Positions 41,522 through 51,499 of a DNA stretch of 64,000 nucleotides are shown piece by piece. Position numbers and translations under genes: made by a program. A model generated the notes under the pieces. It was not told the DNA's origin. It made no database searches and saw only the letters and a program-made list of their open reading frames with translations. How positions within the stretch are numbered: position 1 is the first letter of the stretch; every line of letters begins with the position of its first letter. Origin of the DNA: Bartonella sp. B1099 (GTDB lineage Bacteria; Pseudomonadota; Alphaproteobacteria; Rhizobiales; Rhizobiaceae); contig NZ_CALYLN010000001.1 of the NCBI RefSeq assembly GCF_944801835.1, positions 124,001 to 188,000 of the forward strand, given 5' to 3'.

Positions 41522-42181
41522 TTATTTATTATCAAAACAAGCCTTGTCTATATGGTGTCGTATTTGATTATGGATTAAAGAAACAGAGGCAGTTCCATCA
41601 ATGACGATAAATCGTTCGTCTATTTCTGATAAAAGTTGATATACTTCATAAACTTTTTCAATAAATGAGCGTTTTTCTTCGTATTTTAAGGCTAAACTAT
41701 CCCTTTTTTGCAACCGTTCGATAAGAGCAACAGGCGGCAAATGAAGATAAAATGTGATATTAGGCCTTAGAATAGACTGATTTAATTTTATCACACTTTC
41801 AACAGAAAGCCCTCTAGCATAGAAATAAGCAAGGCTAGAATAAACATATCGATCACTGATTAATAAATTTTGCGATGAAGTTAAAGAAGGTTCGATAATT
41901 TCAAGCGTATGTTTGCGTCTATCTGTTGCAGCTAAAAGAGCTAAAAGCAATGGATCAATCTGTTTTCCACTCTCTAAATAATCTCTAACCTCTGGTTTAT
42001 TTCTATACCAATTACTAGGCTGAAAAGTCTGTATTATATGTCTTTCTTGTGAGTAATGGCGAGAAATTTCTTTTGTTTGAGTTGTTTTTCCACTCCCATC
42101 AAATCCACATAAAGCAATAAAAGAGCCAGAATATTTTTTTAGAGACCACATGGAATTATAAACATCTTTATTAAGATACAT
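41522..42181 (-). CDS. Thymidylate kinase-like nucleotide kinase
   Basis: This protein of about 219 residues is a P-loop kinase of the thymidylate kinase family. The P-loop GFDGSGKTTQ is at about 26-35, the DR-Y motif is in SDRYVYSSLAYFYARGLS, and a LID-like region RLQKRDSLALKYEEKRSF follows. Canonical bacterial Tmk reads FEGxDGxGKTTQ; here the Glu is replaced (LCGFDGSGKTTQ) and the N-terminus is longer. Housekeeping tmk normally lies beside holB, so this looks like a second, divergent member. It stands alone between two spacers of more than 500 bases. GGAG lies five bases ahead of the ATG at 42181; an ATG at 42196 is also in frame. The substrate is unproven. Confidence 0.75.
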   Translation of the reverse strand: MYLNKDVYNSMWSLKKYSGSFIALCGFDGSGKTTQTKEISRHYSQERHIIQTFQPSNWYRNKPEVRDYLESGKQIDPLLLALLAATDRRKHTLEIIEPSLTSSQNLLISDRYVYSSLAYFYARGLSVESVIKLNQSILRPNITFYLHLPPVALIERLQKRDSLALKYEEKRSFIEKVYEVYQLLSEIDERFIVIDGTASVSLIHNQIRHHIDKACFDNK

Positions 42182-42722
42182 TTTCTCTCCATCCATATAA
42201 TTTACATCATTTTACATCCAAAATCTTCTTGTTTACAGATAAGGAATTTTATCTCTTGACATCAGAAGTATGATATCAAGAGCCCCCTCCCCTTCAATGG
42301 AGGAGCTTGAAATTTTTATAAATTATTTGTAGCTAGGATAATATTTTTAATTTTGAATCAAATAAAAAGAAAATTTTGCAAGTTTTATACTATTAATTCT
42401 AAAGTATAAATCCACTTTCATAACACAAGTGCATTCTTCTTCTCTCTCAATCATCTCTTATAAGCAACTCTCCTTTATATTATATTTAGAAGATTTATAG
42501 AAGTATTTTATGTCGTCTCTTAAATTGTTTTTATTACTATGCTAATCTTGTTTATAATACGCATGAAAATAGTTTTTTTCTTCATCATAAGAAAATTTTC
42601 AATGAAAGAACTTCACTGTATTCATTATTCTTATTAAATTAAAAATATAAATTATACTTATAAAGCTAATCATTCATACATATGAAAACTTTATGTTCCT
42701 GAAACTGAGCGTTTAAAAATAC
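42182..42722. other. Spacer between lysC and the thymidylate kinase-like gene
   Basis: This 541-base AT-rich region lies between two genes on the same strand. A C-rich/G-rich inverted pair near 42285-42305 (CCTCC with GGAGG) is a possible weak terminator for lysC or a small hairpin. No gene is visible. Confidence 0.4.
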
Positions 42723-43979
42723 TTAACTCTTATCCAGTCCATAAACAGCATGTAATGTTCTCACCGCAAGTTCAGTATAAGCGCTATCAATCAAAACAGA
42801 AATCTTAATCTCAGAAGTCGTGATTGCTTGAATATTAATACCCTTTTCAGCTAAAGCCTTAAAAGCTGTCGCCGCAACACCTGCATGGCTGCGCATTCCA
42901 ATACCAATCACAGATATTTTGGCAAGATCACTTTCAAATTGGAGAACATCAAATCCAATTTCTTTCCGATTTTTCTCAAGAAGTGCAACGGCTTTTTCTA
43001 CATCGGCTGATGGGACCGTAAAAGTCATATCCGTTTTTGAGCCATCTTCAGAAATATTTTGCACAATCATATCAACATTAATGCACTCTTCAGCCAAGGG
43101 ACCAAAAATTGCTGCCGAAATCCCTGGACGGTCGGCAAGCCGACGCAGCGAAATTTGTGCTTCATCCTTAGCAAAAGCAATACCCGTAACATTTTGTTGT
43201 TCCACGATTTCATCCTCATCGCAAATAAGTGTTCCAGAAGAACTCATTGGATCCTCCATGCCTAATGCATCAAGATCCTCAAAACTTGAACGTACAAAAG
43301 TACGAACTTTATGAACCATGGCCAATTCAACAGAACGAACCTGTAAAACTTTTGCTCCAAGAGAAGCCATTTCCAGCATTTCTTCAAAAGCTACTTTTGG
43401 TAAGCGGCGGGCTTTTGGTTCTATACGTGGATCCGTTGTATAAACACCATCCACATCGGTATAAATATCACAGCGATCAGCTTGTACAGCCGCTGCTATA
43501 GCAACAGCACTTGTATCTGATCCCCCACGTCCTAAGGTAGAAATCCGATTATCCGGAGCTAACCCCTGAAAACCAGCAATAACGGCAACCTGACCTTTCT
43601 GAAAACGCTCTATTAAAAAAAATCCATCAATATCAGTAATACGTGCACGACCATGCGCATTGTCTGTATGAATAGGGATCTGCCAGCCAAGCCATGAACG
43701 TGCATCAACACCCATTTCTTGAAGAGTTAAAGCCAGCAAACCTGAAGTAACCTGTTCACCAGAAGCAACCACAACATCATATTCACGAGCATCTCTATGG
43801 ATAGGCGAAGCATCACGCGTCCACTGAACAAGTTCATTGGTTTTACCAGCCATCGCAGAGACTACAACGGCAACTTCATGGCCTGCATCAACCTCTCTTT
43901 TAACATGCCGAGCAACATTATGAATACATTCAATGTTTGCGACAGACGTTCCACCAAATTTCATGACAATGCGCGCCAT
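42723..43979 (-). CDS. lysC: Aspartate kinase
   Basis: The protein has 418 residues. The catalytic domain (1-240) has KFGGTS at 7-12, GRGGSDTSAVAIAAA and CDIYTDVDGVYTTDPR. Two ACT domains follow (about 265-418), including AKISVIGIGMRSHAGVAATAF, which usually confer feedback control by lysine and threonine. It makes aspartyl phosphate, the entry to lysine, threonine, methionine and diaminopimelate synthesis. The ATG at 43979 gives MARIVMKFGGTS. It stands alone, divergent from ubiG. Confidence 0.96.
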   Translation of the reverse strand: MARIVMKFGGTSVANIECIHNVARHVKREVDAGHEVAVVVSAMAGKTNELVQWTRDASPIHRDAREYDVVVASGEQVTSGLLALTLQEMGVDARSWLGWQIPIHTDNAHGRARITDIDGFFLIERFQKGQVAVIAGFQGLAPDNRISTLGRGGSDTSAVAIAAAVQADRCDIYTDVDGVYTTDPRIEPKARRLPKVAFEEMLEMASLGAKVLQVRSVELAMVHKVRTFVRSSFEDLDALGMEDPMSSSGTLICDEDEIVEQQNVTGIAFAKDEAQISLRRLADRPGISAAIFGPLAEECINVDMIVQNISEDGSKTDMTFTVPSADVEKAVALLEKNRKEIGFDVLQFESDLAKISVIGIGMRSHAGVAATAFKALAEKGINIQAITTSEIKISVLIDSAYTELAVRTLHAVYGLDKS

Positions 43980-44168
43980 TAATAACACTCTTACCTTTAC
44001 ATCTTTTATCTCAAACGATAATGAGAATAAGATGCTCTATCAACTAACCATTTTCTCGACATAGCGAATATCTATCATTTGTGCAAGTTGCATTATGATT
44101 ATATTAATTTTTCTTGACTTTGTATAAAATCTACTGGACTTGATCATTAAAAATAAAAGGAAAGCAAC

Positions 44169-44912
44169 ATGATAGATGAAGCACAAACAACTATTGATCA
44201 AAGTGAAATTGATCACTTCTCACGTATTGCTACAGAATGGTGGAATCCACAAGGAAAATTTCGACCTCTTCATCAATTTAATCCAACACGTCTTGCTTAC
44301 ATCAGAGAAAAAATCTGTTTAGAATTTAATCGTGACCCTGTTTCACTGACGCCTTTTGATAATTTGAAAATTCTTGATATTGGCTGTGGGGGAGGCTTGT
44401 TGTGTGAACCCATGGCACGTCTTGGCGCTATTGTTGTGGGCGTTGATGCCTCACAAACGAATATTGAAGTTGCAAAAATCCATGCAGCCCAAAATAACCT
44501 TTCAATTGATTATCGCACGACAACGGCAGAAGCACTCGCCAATGAAGGAGAAAAATTTGATATCATCCTTAATATGGAAGTTGTTGAACATGTCGCTGAC
44601 GTTAATCTCTTCATAAAAGCAACAGCAAAAATGCTAAAACCACAAGGGTTGATGTTTGTTGCAACACTCAACCGCACGTGGAAAGCATGGGGGCTTGCTA
44701 TTGTAGGCGCTGAATATATCCTCCGTTGGCTCCCTAAAGGAACCCATGATTATAAAAAATTCCTAAAACCTCAAGAGCTTAAAAATTTCTTATCAAAAAA
44801 CGCTCTGTCTGTCATTGATGAGATAGGGATCACTTATAATCCATTAAACGACAGCTGGAATCGCTCAAAAGACATGGATGTTAACTATCTCCTTCTCGCA
44901 AAACGCTCTTAA
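44169..44912 (+). CDS. ubiG: Ubiquinone biosynthesis O-methyltransferase
   Basis: The protein has 247 residues. The N-terminal [26 protein letters not shown] is specific for UbiG, followed by the SAM motif [19 protein letters not shown] (about 69-87) and the membrane-associated region [24 protein letters not shown]. It carries out both O-methylations in ubiquinone synthesis. AAGGA precedes the ATG. It is divergent from lysC, and the UbiG-LysC neighbourhood is common in alphaproteobacteria. Confidence 0.97.
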   Translation: MIDEAQTTIDQSEIDHFSRIATEWWNPQGKFRPLHQFNPTRLAYIREKICLEFNRDPVSLTPFDNLKILDIGCGGGLLCEPMARLGAIVVGVDASQTNIEVAKIHAAQNNLSIDYRTTTAEALANEGEKFDIILNMEVVEHVADVNLFIKATAKMLKPQGLMFVATLNRTWKAWGLAIVGAEYILRWLPKGTHDYKKFLKPQELKNFLSKNALSVIDEIGITYNPLNDSWNRSKDMDVNYLLLAKRS

Positions 44913-44950
44913 GGGATATAAGAATCTTAAGGGTATGTCATTTACAGCGA

Positions 44951-45205
44951 TTATATGCCTTGCAATAAAGAATTGAGTTTTCCCTCACCTTCTAAAGCGT
45001 AAAGATCATCACAACCACCAACGTGATAATCACCTATAAAAATTTGTGGAAACGTATTACGTCCATTCGCACGCTGTACCATTTCTTGACGAAGGGACGT
45101 GGAGGCATCAATATCTGTATATTTTACGCCTTTTTTATCAAGCAAATTACGTGCTTTTGTGCAATAAGGACAATTAGGACGTGTATAAATAATTATCTCT
45201 TTCAT
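44951..45205 (-). CDS. grxC: Glutaredoxin 3 (GrxC type)
   Basis: This 84-residue dithiol glutaredoxin has the CPYC active site at 12-15 (MKEIIIYTRPNCPYC), a TVP-like FPQIFIGDYHVGG glutathione site and the C-terminal GCDDLYALEGEGKL. It reduces disulfides and glutathione adducts using glutathione (GshA is at 50058-51431). The ATG at 45205 follows a GGAGG-like sequence. It is the second gene after comF on the same strand and convergent with ubiG. Confidence 0.95.
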   Translation of the reverse strand: MKEIIIYTRPNCPYCTKARNLLDKKGVKYTDIDASTSLRQEMVQRANGRNTFPQIFIGDYHVGGCDDLYALEGEGKLNSLLQGI

Positions 45206-45251
45206 AAGTATTATCCTCCAAGTATTTTTTAATAATATCCACTTTAAATTC

Positions 45252-46040
45252 CTATTGAGAAGAAGGAAATATAGAATCTTCTTTAAGGACACGCGAAAAT
45301 GTTAGCACATCAACCCGTCGTGCACCTGCATATTTTAGTGCAGCAGCAGCTGCCGTAACTGTTGCACCCGTTGTAAATACATCATCAATCAGTAAAACGG
45401 AACATCCTTTGAGATATTTTTTAACTTTATGCGAAACCTTAAAAGCATTTTTTACGTTAAGTTTTCTTTCTCTTGAAGAAAGACTAACCTGCGGGCGCGT
45501 ATGCCGACAACGAACAAGCCAACTGGGTTTTAAAAGCTTTTTTTGTGATGCTGCAATATAACGCGCAAGCTCAGCAGATTGATTATAACGCCTCTCCCAA
45601 AAACGACGAAAATGCAATGGAATGGGAATAATAACATCACACTCATCGATAACCTCACGTCCAGCAGATATCATCCAATTTGCCATAAAAGAGGCCAATT
45701 CTATATGATCACCATATTTTAAGCGCGTTACCAAAGTGCGTGCAAGACCTTTATGAACAATGACTGAGCGAACACGTGAAAAAGGGTAAGAATTACGCAG
45801 CGCTTCACCACTGAGAAAACCATCCCCCATATCACAAACAAAAGGTGTCCCCATAACAGGACAATAAGGTTTCGTAATAAATTGGAGGTCTTTCCAACAT
45901 TCAGAGCAAATCGTACCATAAGTAGAGACATTTTGCTTACATCCAGGACAAATTGGTGGATAAAGCATCGTTTTAAAGCGCTCAATGAATTGACTGAGTA
46001 CATCCCCGCTATTTAAAGCCGCTTCTCGAAAGTAAAACAT
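45252..46040 (-). CDS. comF: ComF family phosphoribosyltransferase-like protein
   Basis: The protein has 262 residues. A double CxxC zinc finger near the N-terminus (CPGCKQNVSTYGTICSECW) precedes a type I phosphoribosyltransferase domain with VLLIDDVFTTGATVTAAAAAL (about 217-237) as the PRPP loop. ComF helps natural transformation in Gram-positives and H. influenzae; in alphaproteobacteria its role is unclear. Gene order comF-grxC is widespread in Rhizobiales. The ATG at 46040 is divergent from a BioC-like methyltransferase. Confidence 0.9.
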   Translation of the reverse strand: MFYFREAALNSGDVLSQFIERFKTMLYPPICPGCKQNVSTYGTICSECWKDLQFITKPYCPVMGTPFVCDMGDGFLSGEALRNSYPFSRVRSVIVHKGLARTLVTRLKYGDHIELASFMANWMISAGREVIDECDVIIPIPLHFRRFWERRYNQSAELARYIAASQKKLLKPSWLVRCRHTRPQVSLSSRERKLNVKNAFKVSHKVKKYLKGCSVLLIDDVFTTGATVTAAAAALKYAGARRVDVLTFSRVLKEDSIFPSSQ

Positions 46041-46237
46041 TATAAATTTAGGCTTTTACAAGTTCCCCGTAGAACAAAAGTTCCTTTGTATTTCCTCAAT
46101 TTATAAATTTAATTTCTTTAAAAACTCTTAAGCTTCTATAAACTTATTTTTCTTTCACATTATAAACTTGACAGAGCGCGCACAAACATGAACCTTTTCA
46201 AAATATATTCTTTCATAGATCGAAAGTGTTCCATAAT

Positions 46238-47116
46238 ATGCCGTATCCTTTAATTTTTGATCATAACTGCATTGAACAATTCCGCAAACGCGCCTTCCAA
46301 AAAGCAAAAAAAGGATATGACTTTTTACTCTCTCTCACGGCAGAAGATCTCTATCAACGTCTTAGCACTGTTGAACGTATCTTTACATTAGCCCTTGATT
46401 TACACAGCCATACAGATCTTGCCACACAAGCTCTCATAAAATCTGGAAGGGTTTGTTCTATAGAACGTATTGAAACCGATACGCTTTATCAAAGCCATGA
46501 TAAAAAATTTCATTTACGTCATCGAGAATTTCTTGATTTCCCTCAAAACTATTGTGATCTTATTGTTTCACTTCTTTCATTACAATTGACGAATGATACC
46601 CCAGGTGTTCTAAGCCAGATAAAAAACACCCTTAAACCAGATGGTTTATTTCTAGCTGTTATGACAGGAGCGGGGACACTCAAAGAATTACGTGAATGTC
46701 TCCTAGAGGCTGAAATTGAAATTTATGGTGGAGCAAGCCCTAGGATCTATCCTTTTGTCGACATTCGTGATGCAGGCGCTCTTTTACAGCGTGTTGGATT
46801 TGCTCTTCCTGTAGCAGACGTTGAAGAGATTACAATACGTTATAATACAATGTTTGACCTTATGCACGATCTTAAAGCAATGGGAATGCAAAATGCCCTC
46901 ATCAATCGCTCACGACGCCCTGTCTCCAAACGCTTTTTTCTCCGCGCTGCTGAAATCTATGCACAAAAATTTAGCGATCCTGATGGACGTATTCGTGCCC
47001 ATTTTTCTTTCATCTGGCTCTCTGGTTGGGCTCCTCACCCCAACCAACAAAAACCTCTACACCCTGGTTCTGGGCAAATATCTCTTACAGAGGTTTTAAA
47101 ACCCAAAAAAATATAA
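46238..47116 (+). CDS. SAM-dependent methyltransferase, BioC/NDUFAF5-like
   Basis: This 292-residue class I methyltransferase has a short N-terminal LIFDHNCIEQFRKRAFQ, a degenerate SAM loop (FTLALDLHSHTDLATQALI), and DLIVSLLSLQLTNDTPGVLSQI. The C-terminal SRRPVSKRFFLRAAEIYAQKF segment is characteristic of the alphaproteobacterial group near human NDUFAF5, which hydroxylates a complex I arginine. The classical GxGxG is reduced to an HSH context, so methyl transfer activity is not assured. The ATG at 46238 is used. It is divergent from comF, as in other Rhizobiales. Confidence 0.82.
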   Translation: MPYPLIFDHNCIEQFRKRAFQKAKKGYDFLLSLTAEDLYQRLSTVERIFTLALDLHSHTDLATQALIKSGRVCSIERIETDTLYQSHDKKFHLRHREFLDFPQNYCDLIVSLLSLQLTNDTPGVLSQIKNTLKPDGLFLAVMTGAGTLKELRECLLEAEIEIYGGASPRIYPFVDIRDAGALLQRVGFALPVADVEEITIRYNTMFDLMHDLKAMGMQNALINRSRRPVSKRFFLRAAEIYAQKFSDPDGRIRAHFSFIWLSGWAPHPNQQKPLHPGSGQISLTEVLKPKKI

Positions 47117-47123
47117 CCCAAAA

Positions 47124-48479
47124 TTATTTTTCAAAAATACTTTTATCCGTTGTTTGTAATATTTGACTGGTGATTGTTCCTGCTATCATTGAATCACTCA
47201 CATTTAAAGCGGTACGTCCCATATCAATCAGCGGCTCAATAGAGATAAGGACAGCGACCAAAGTCACAGGAAGCCCCATGATTGGTAACACAATCAATGC
47301 TGAAAAAATAGCCCCTCCCCCCACACCAGCAACACCAATGGAACTCAATGTTACAATCCCAACAAGCGTCGCAATCCAAGTAGGATCAAGAGGATTAATC
47401 CCCATAGTCGGTGCAATCATGGTCGCAAGCATCGCTGGATAAAGACCTGCACACCCATTTTGTCCAATTGTTGCCCCAAAAGAAGCTGCAAAACTCGCAA
47501 TGGATTGCGGTACACCGACCCACTGTGTTTGCGCTTCAATATTCAAAGGAATAGTTGCAGCGCTTGAACGACTGCTAAAAGCAAATGTTAAAACCGGCAA
47601 AACCTTTTTAAAAAAACGGAAGGGATTAATCCCAAAAATGCCGAGCAACACACCATGAATGCCAAAAATTAAAATAATACCGACATAAGAGGCAATGATA
47701 AAAACGAGTAAATTTAAAATATCTGCAACATGCGAAGATGCACCTACTTTTGTCATAAGTGCAAAAATACCATAAGGCGTCAAAGCAATCACAAGACGAA
47801 CTAACCGCATAATCCAAGCTTGTGCTATTTGAATAAATAAAAGTGCTTTTTCCCCTTTTTCTGGCTCATCTTTCTTCAAAAGAAGAACCGCAGCCCCTAA
47901 AAATGACGCAAAAATAACAACACTGATAATTGATGTACGCTTGGAACCACTTAACTCAGCAAAGGGGTTTTTAGGAATCAAGGATAAAATCATCTTTGGA
48001 ATATTCATATCTCCAAGTTGAGAAATACGATCTCCAAGAACAGTAGAAACATTTTGCCCTTCATGCACCAAACCATTTGCGGTTAAACCAAAGGCATTCA
48101 CGACTAAAACGCCAACCAACGCTGAAAGAGCCGTTGTAAAGAGTAATATTGAAATGGTCATTATACTCATTTTTCCAACAGCATAAACAGAATGCAAATG
48201 AGCAACCGCTGAAACGATAGAGATAAAAACCAATGGCATAACAATCATTTGGAGTAACAAGATATAACCATTTCCAACAATGTTAAACCATTCAACGGAT
48301 TTCAACAAAGTGACTTCACCTTCTCCATAAAAAAACTGCAAAACACCACCAAAAATCAAGCCAAAGATAAGCCCCAGCATGACACGGAGTGAAAGACTCC
48401 ATTGCATTCTCTTACTTTGGGCAATCCACAATAAAAAAATAACAAATAGAAATAAATTGATGAAAAAATTAAATGTCAT
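47124..48479 (-). CDS. Cation:dicarboxylate/amino acid symporter, L-cystine transporter type (TcyP)
   Basis: This 451-residue DAACS-family inner-membrane symporter has about eight to ten helices. Signature regions are [41 protein letters not shown] (the substrate-binding serine-rich loop) and [21 protein letters not shown]. It most resembles TcyP-like cystine/cysteine transporters rather than DctA, given the length and the N-terminal membrane segment ([18 protein letters not shown]). Cystine uptake would feed GshA. The precise substrate is inferred. Confidence 0.82.
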   Translation of the reverse strand: MTFNFFINLFLFVIFLLWIAQSKRMQWSLSLRVMLGLIFGLIFGGVLQFFYGEGEVTLLKSVEWFNIVGNGYILLLQMIVMPLVFISIVSAVAHLHSVYAVGKMSIMTISILLFTTALSALVGVLVVNAFGLTANGLVHEGQNVSTVLGDRISQLGDMNIPKMILSLIPKNPFAELSGSKRTSIISVVIFASFLGAAVLLLKKDEPEKGEKALLFIQIAQAWIMRLVRLVIALTPYGIFALMTKVGASSHVADILNLLVFIIASYVGIILIFGIHGVLLGIFGINPFRFFKKVLPVLTFAFSSRSSAATIPLNIEAQTQWVGVPQSIASFAASFGATIGQNGCAGLYPAMLATMIAPTMGINPLDPTWIATLVGIVTLSSIGVAGVGGGAIFSALIVLPIMGLPVTLVAVLISIEPLIDMGRTALNVSDSMIAGTITSQILQTTDKSIFEK

Positions 48480-49286
48480 TGTCTATGCCCAGTCTATATC
48501 CACTATTTTTATAATTGATAATGAATAATATATCATTCAAAATCAATACATAATATTTAAAATTAAAGTATAAAGTTTACAAGGCTTTTAAAAATTCATT
48601 ATTTTTTTAATTTATAGACTAAAAGAGAATTTTTTATCTACGAATAACTGTTTAAAGAAAATAAAGAAATTTATTTCTCTACTCTTTAAAATTGATGAGC
48701 TTATAAGATAGTTTAAAAAGAACAATATAAACCCTTCATTACATTTTAATATTGAATAATTCTAACCTAGCTTACTCTATCAAAGTCCTTATCACTCTCT
48801 TTTGCCTTCTGAATTAAGAAAAGCTTTCTTTAAAAATGATTCATTAACAAACGAACATTCATGAATTTTCTGAAAAATAAACTATCAAGCTCCTCTTGCC
48901 AATTTTACGGACAGCACTCTCAAAAGCTTTTATCACACCTTCAAATATAATTTATTTATTGAAAATACCTGTAAGACATTCTTTCTTTACTCTCAATGAA
49001 AGCTTTTGGAGAAGAAGCTTTTTTGTTTTTCGAAATTTTCTTATAGGCATAAAAATATGCCCTCTCAATAACAAAAAATCGCAAATGTGAAGGCTTTAAA
49101 AACCATAATACCTATTGAACGGCAATACAACTAATAATGCACAGAGTTATTTAACACAACCTAAAACACAATGCCAACAAAAATACCCTATATCTTATCG
49201 ATATGACCAAACTAAGTGATATCAACCGTCATAATAGCCGTATTCAATATCGGTCTATTTATCAAAGATAAGGAGTTAAATCACTC
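48480..49286. other. Long AT-rich spacer upstream of the tcyP-like gene
   Basis: This 807-base spacer lies between divergent genes. It holds the tcyP-like promoter near 48480-48600 and the ribosome binding site of the small gene at 49287. An open frame at 48896-49090 (plus, TTG) is not convincing. Nothing else is recognisable. Confidence 0.45.
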
Positions 49287-49520
49287 ATGAAACGTACCAT
49301 AACATTTATTATTTTATCTTCTCTATTGATACTTTTGTTTGCTGTATTAATATCACTTGGATATACGAAGGTGAACGATCTGAATCTGTATGATGAACTT
49401 TATCAGTCATATCTCAATAAAAACTGTAAAAGTCCAGGGTATCGCGAAAAAGAAGAAATAGCAAAAGAATATATAAAAATATTTCAGAGTAAGATGGAAC
49501 CCGTCATATCTACAGAATAA
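49287..49520 (+). CDS. Small membrane protein (77 residues) of unknown function
   Basis: One N-terminal hydrophobic helix (FIILSSLLILLFAVLISLGY, about 6-25) precedes a charged tail with a Tyr/Lys/Glu-rich mix (YREKEEIAKEYIKIFQSKM) that could form a helix outside the membrane. AAGGAG lies 12 bases before the ATG, slightly far. The tail has a balanced codon use unlike the surrounding AT-rich spacers. I recognise no family. It is isolated between spacers of 807 and 537 bases. Probably a real lineage-specific protein, or a remnant. Confidence 0.5.
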   Translation: MKRTITFIILSSLLILLFAVLISLGYTKVNDLNLYDELYQSYLNKNCKSPGYREKEEIAKEYIKIFQSKMEPVISTE

Positions 49521-50057
49521 GATAAGGGATCGTTTTAGAAATATCGAATAGAACAGCACGTGAATCTTCATAATTAGATATTTTAAAGTATTACCCAAAG
49601 CTACTCGTTTTTTGTGGATGCTTTACTATTTTTAAGTAAGGAATCCCAATATGTATGCAGGTCTGTTAAATAATAAAAGAAGTGTTTGTGACTTACCAGC
49701 ATAACAAACTAAGGTTTTGTATTTTTACTCTACAGAATAAAACACTTCGTATTTTTATACGTATTGAATATAAATAATATTTTTATCCTTTATTTAAAAG
49801 TAATAAAATTATTTTCTACTCCTCTTCATAAGAGTAATAAGCTAAATAGATCAAATCATCTCTAGTACAACGATATAATATAGAGGTTATGGAAATATCG
49901 TTATCGTAGCAATTTTCAGTATGCTCGAGATCTTTGTATTGCATCCCTTATGAGCAATGTTGAAAAAACGGGGATATTTTCTCTAAAACAAATGAATAAA
50001 TGAACTACTCCGATGATATACAGTTCTAAAAGAACGCAAAGTGTCTTTGCTTTAAAT
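49521..50057. other. Spacer between the small membrane gene and gshA
   Basis: This 537-base AT-rich spacer between convergent genes contains no frame with a ribosome binding site and no evident hairpin terminator. I see nothing in it. Confidence 0.5.
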
Positions 50058-51431
50058 TTAATAGGCACATTCTAAAAATATAGGTTCTACAGACTCATTC
50101 CAAATAGAAGAGTAATGAGACAAAAGTTTTTCAGCATCTGTTTGCCCTGTTGCCACAACCTCTTCTAAAGGATTAAGAAAATTTGTTTCATCAAAACCAT
50201 TTGCATCATACTGTTTGCGATTTTTTAAGCCCTTGCGTGCAATAGCAATAGCTTGACGGGCTAATTCTAGAAGAATGGTTTGACGAAAAGGGGTTTTAAA
50301 CCCTTCTTTGGGAACGCGCTGACGCATATCTAAAACTTCTTCAAAACACCAATCTTTAGTCAAATCCTCTGCATCGTTAAGCGCCTCTCTATCATAAAGA
50401 AGCCCAACCCAAAAAGCCGACAATGCACAGATGCGCTTCCAAGAACCGCAATCAGCACCTCTCATTTCTAAAAACCTTTTTAAGCGAACTTCAGGAAATA
50501 ACGTTGATAAGTGATTAATCCAATCTCCCATGTTTGGAATTGAATTTGCAACGTGTCCTCTTAATGCTCCATTCATAAACTGACGAAACGTTATATGTGT
50601 ACAATCATAATAACGACCATCACGTACAACAAAATACATGGGAACATCAAGGGCCCATTCAACGTAATCGGCAAAACCAAAATGCTCAGAAAATATAAAG
50701 GGAAGAACACCTGTCCTGTGATTATCCGTATCACGCCAAATTTCAGAACGCCATGACAAAAAGCCATTTGGGCGTCCTTCTGTAAAAGGTGAACTTGCAA
50801 ATAATGCAGTCGCAACAGACTGTAACTTCATGGATACTTGCATTTTTCGCCGCATATCACTTTCAGATGAAAAATCAAGATTAACTTGAACTGTTGATGT
50901 GCGATACATCATATTAAGACCATTATGCCCGACTTTCGGCATATAATCAGTCATAATCTGATAACGTGATTTAGGCATTTTCGGCGTTTCTGCTAACGTC
51001 CACTTTGGGCTCGCTCCCATCCCCAAAAAACCAATACCCAATGGTTCTGCAATTTTCTTGAGAAGCGTTAAATGTTCCATTAACTCATGATACGTCTGAC
51101 CTACTGTTTTTAATGGTGCCCCAGATAATTCAAACTGTCCCCCAGGTTCCAAAGAAATAGCCCCCTGATCAACTGACCCTACAAGCCCAATAATATTCCC
51201 TTCATCTAAAATAGGTTTCCATCCTAAAGCGCTTTGCATCCCCTCTAAAAGCGCTCGAATTCCCCTCTCACCGTCATAAGGGACAGGACGAAAACCATCT
51301 CTATAAAACGGAAATTTTTCATGTTCTGTACCAATACGCCAATCTTCTTCTGCTTTATACCCCCCTTGGAAATAGCTAACCAAGGAATCTAAGTTATAAA
51401 CTTCACTTTCATCCATTACATCAAGCGCCAT
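50058..51431 (-). CDS. gshA: Glutamate-cysteine ligase, plant/alphaproteobacterial type
   Basis: This 457-residue ATP-dependent ligase joins glutamate and cysteine in the first step of glutathione synthesis. It begins in the family style (DWRIGTEHEKFPFYRDGFRPVPYDG) and has MGASPKWTLAETPKMPKSRYQIMTDYMP-type and MYRTSTVQVNLDFSSESDMRRK signatures, each matching plant GSH1 and Rhizobiales enzymes rather than E. coli GshA. It is a single gene upstream of which, on the same strand, lies rsmE (68-base gap), as in other Rhizobiales. Confidence 0.95.
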   Translation of the reverse strand: MALDVMDESEVYNLDSLVSYFQGGYKAEEDWRIGTEHEKFPFYRDGFRPVPYDGERGIRALLEGMQSALGWKPILDEGNIIGLVGSVDQGAISLEPGGQFELSGAPLKTVGQTYHELMEHLTLLKKIAEPLGIGFLGMGASPKWTLAETPKMPKSRYQIMTDYMPKVGHNGLNMMYRTSTVQVNLDFSSESDMRRKMQVSMKLQSVATALFASSPFTEGRPNGFLSWRSEIWRDTDNHRTGVLPFIFSEHFGFADYVEWALDVPMYFVVRDGRYYDCTHITFRQFMNGALRGHVANSIPNMGDWINHLSTLFPEVRLKRFLEMRGADCGSWKRICALSAFWVGLLYDREALNDAEDLTKDWCFEEVLDMRQRVPKEGFKTPFRQTILLELARQAIAIARKGLKNRKQYDANGFDETNFLNPLEEVVATGQTDAEKLLSHYSSIWNESVEPIFLECAY

Positions 51432-51499
51432 AACTTATTGCATCCTATCATTAGTATTATTATCTTAAATGAATTGTTTAGAATGATTTTACAGATATC

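Noticed and set aside
48896-49090. 64-codon frame in the spacer before the 77-residue gene
   Set aside because: TTG start without ribosome binding site and no recognisable product.
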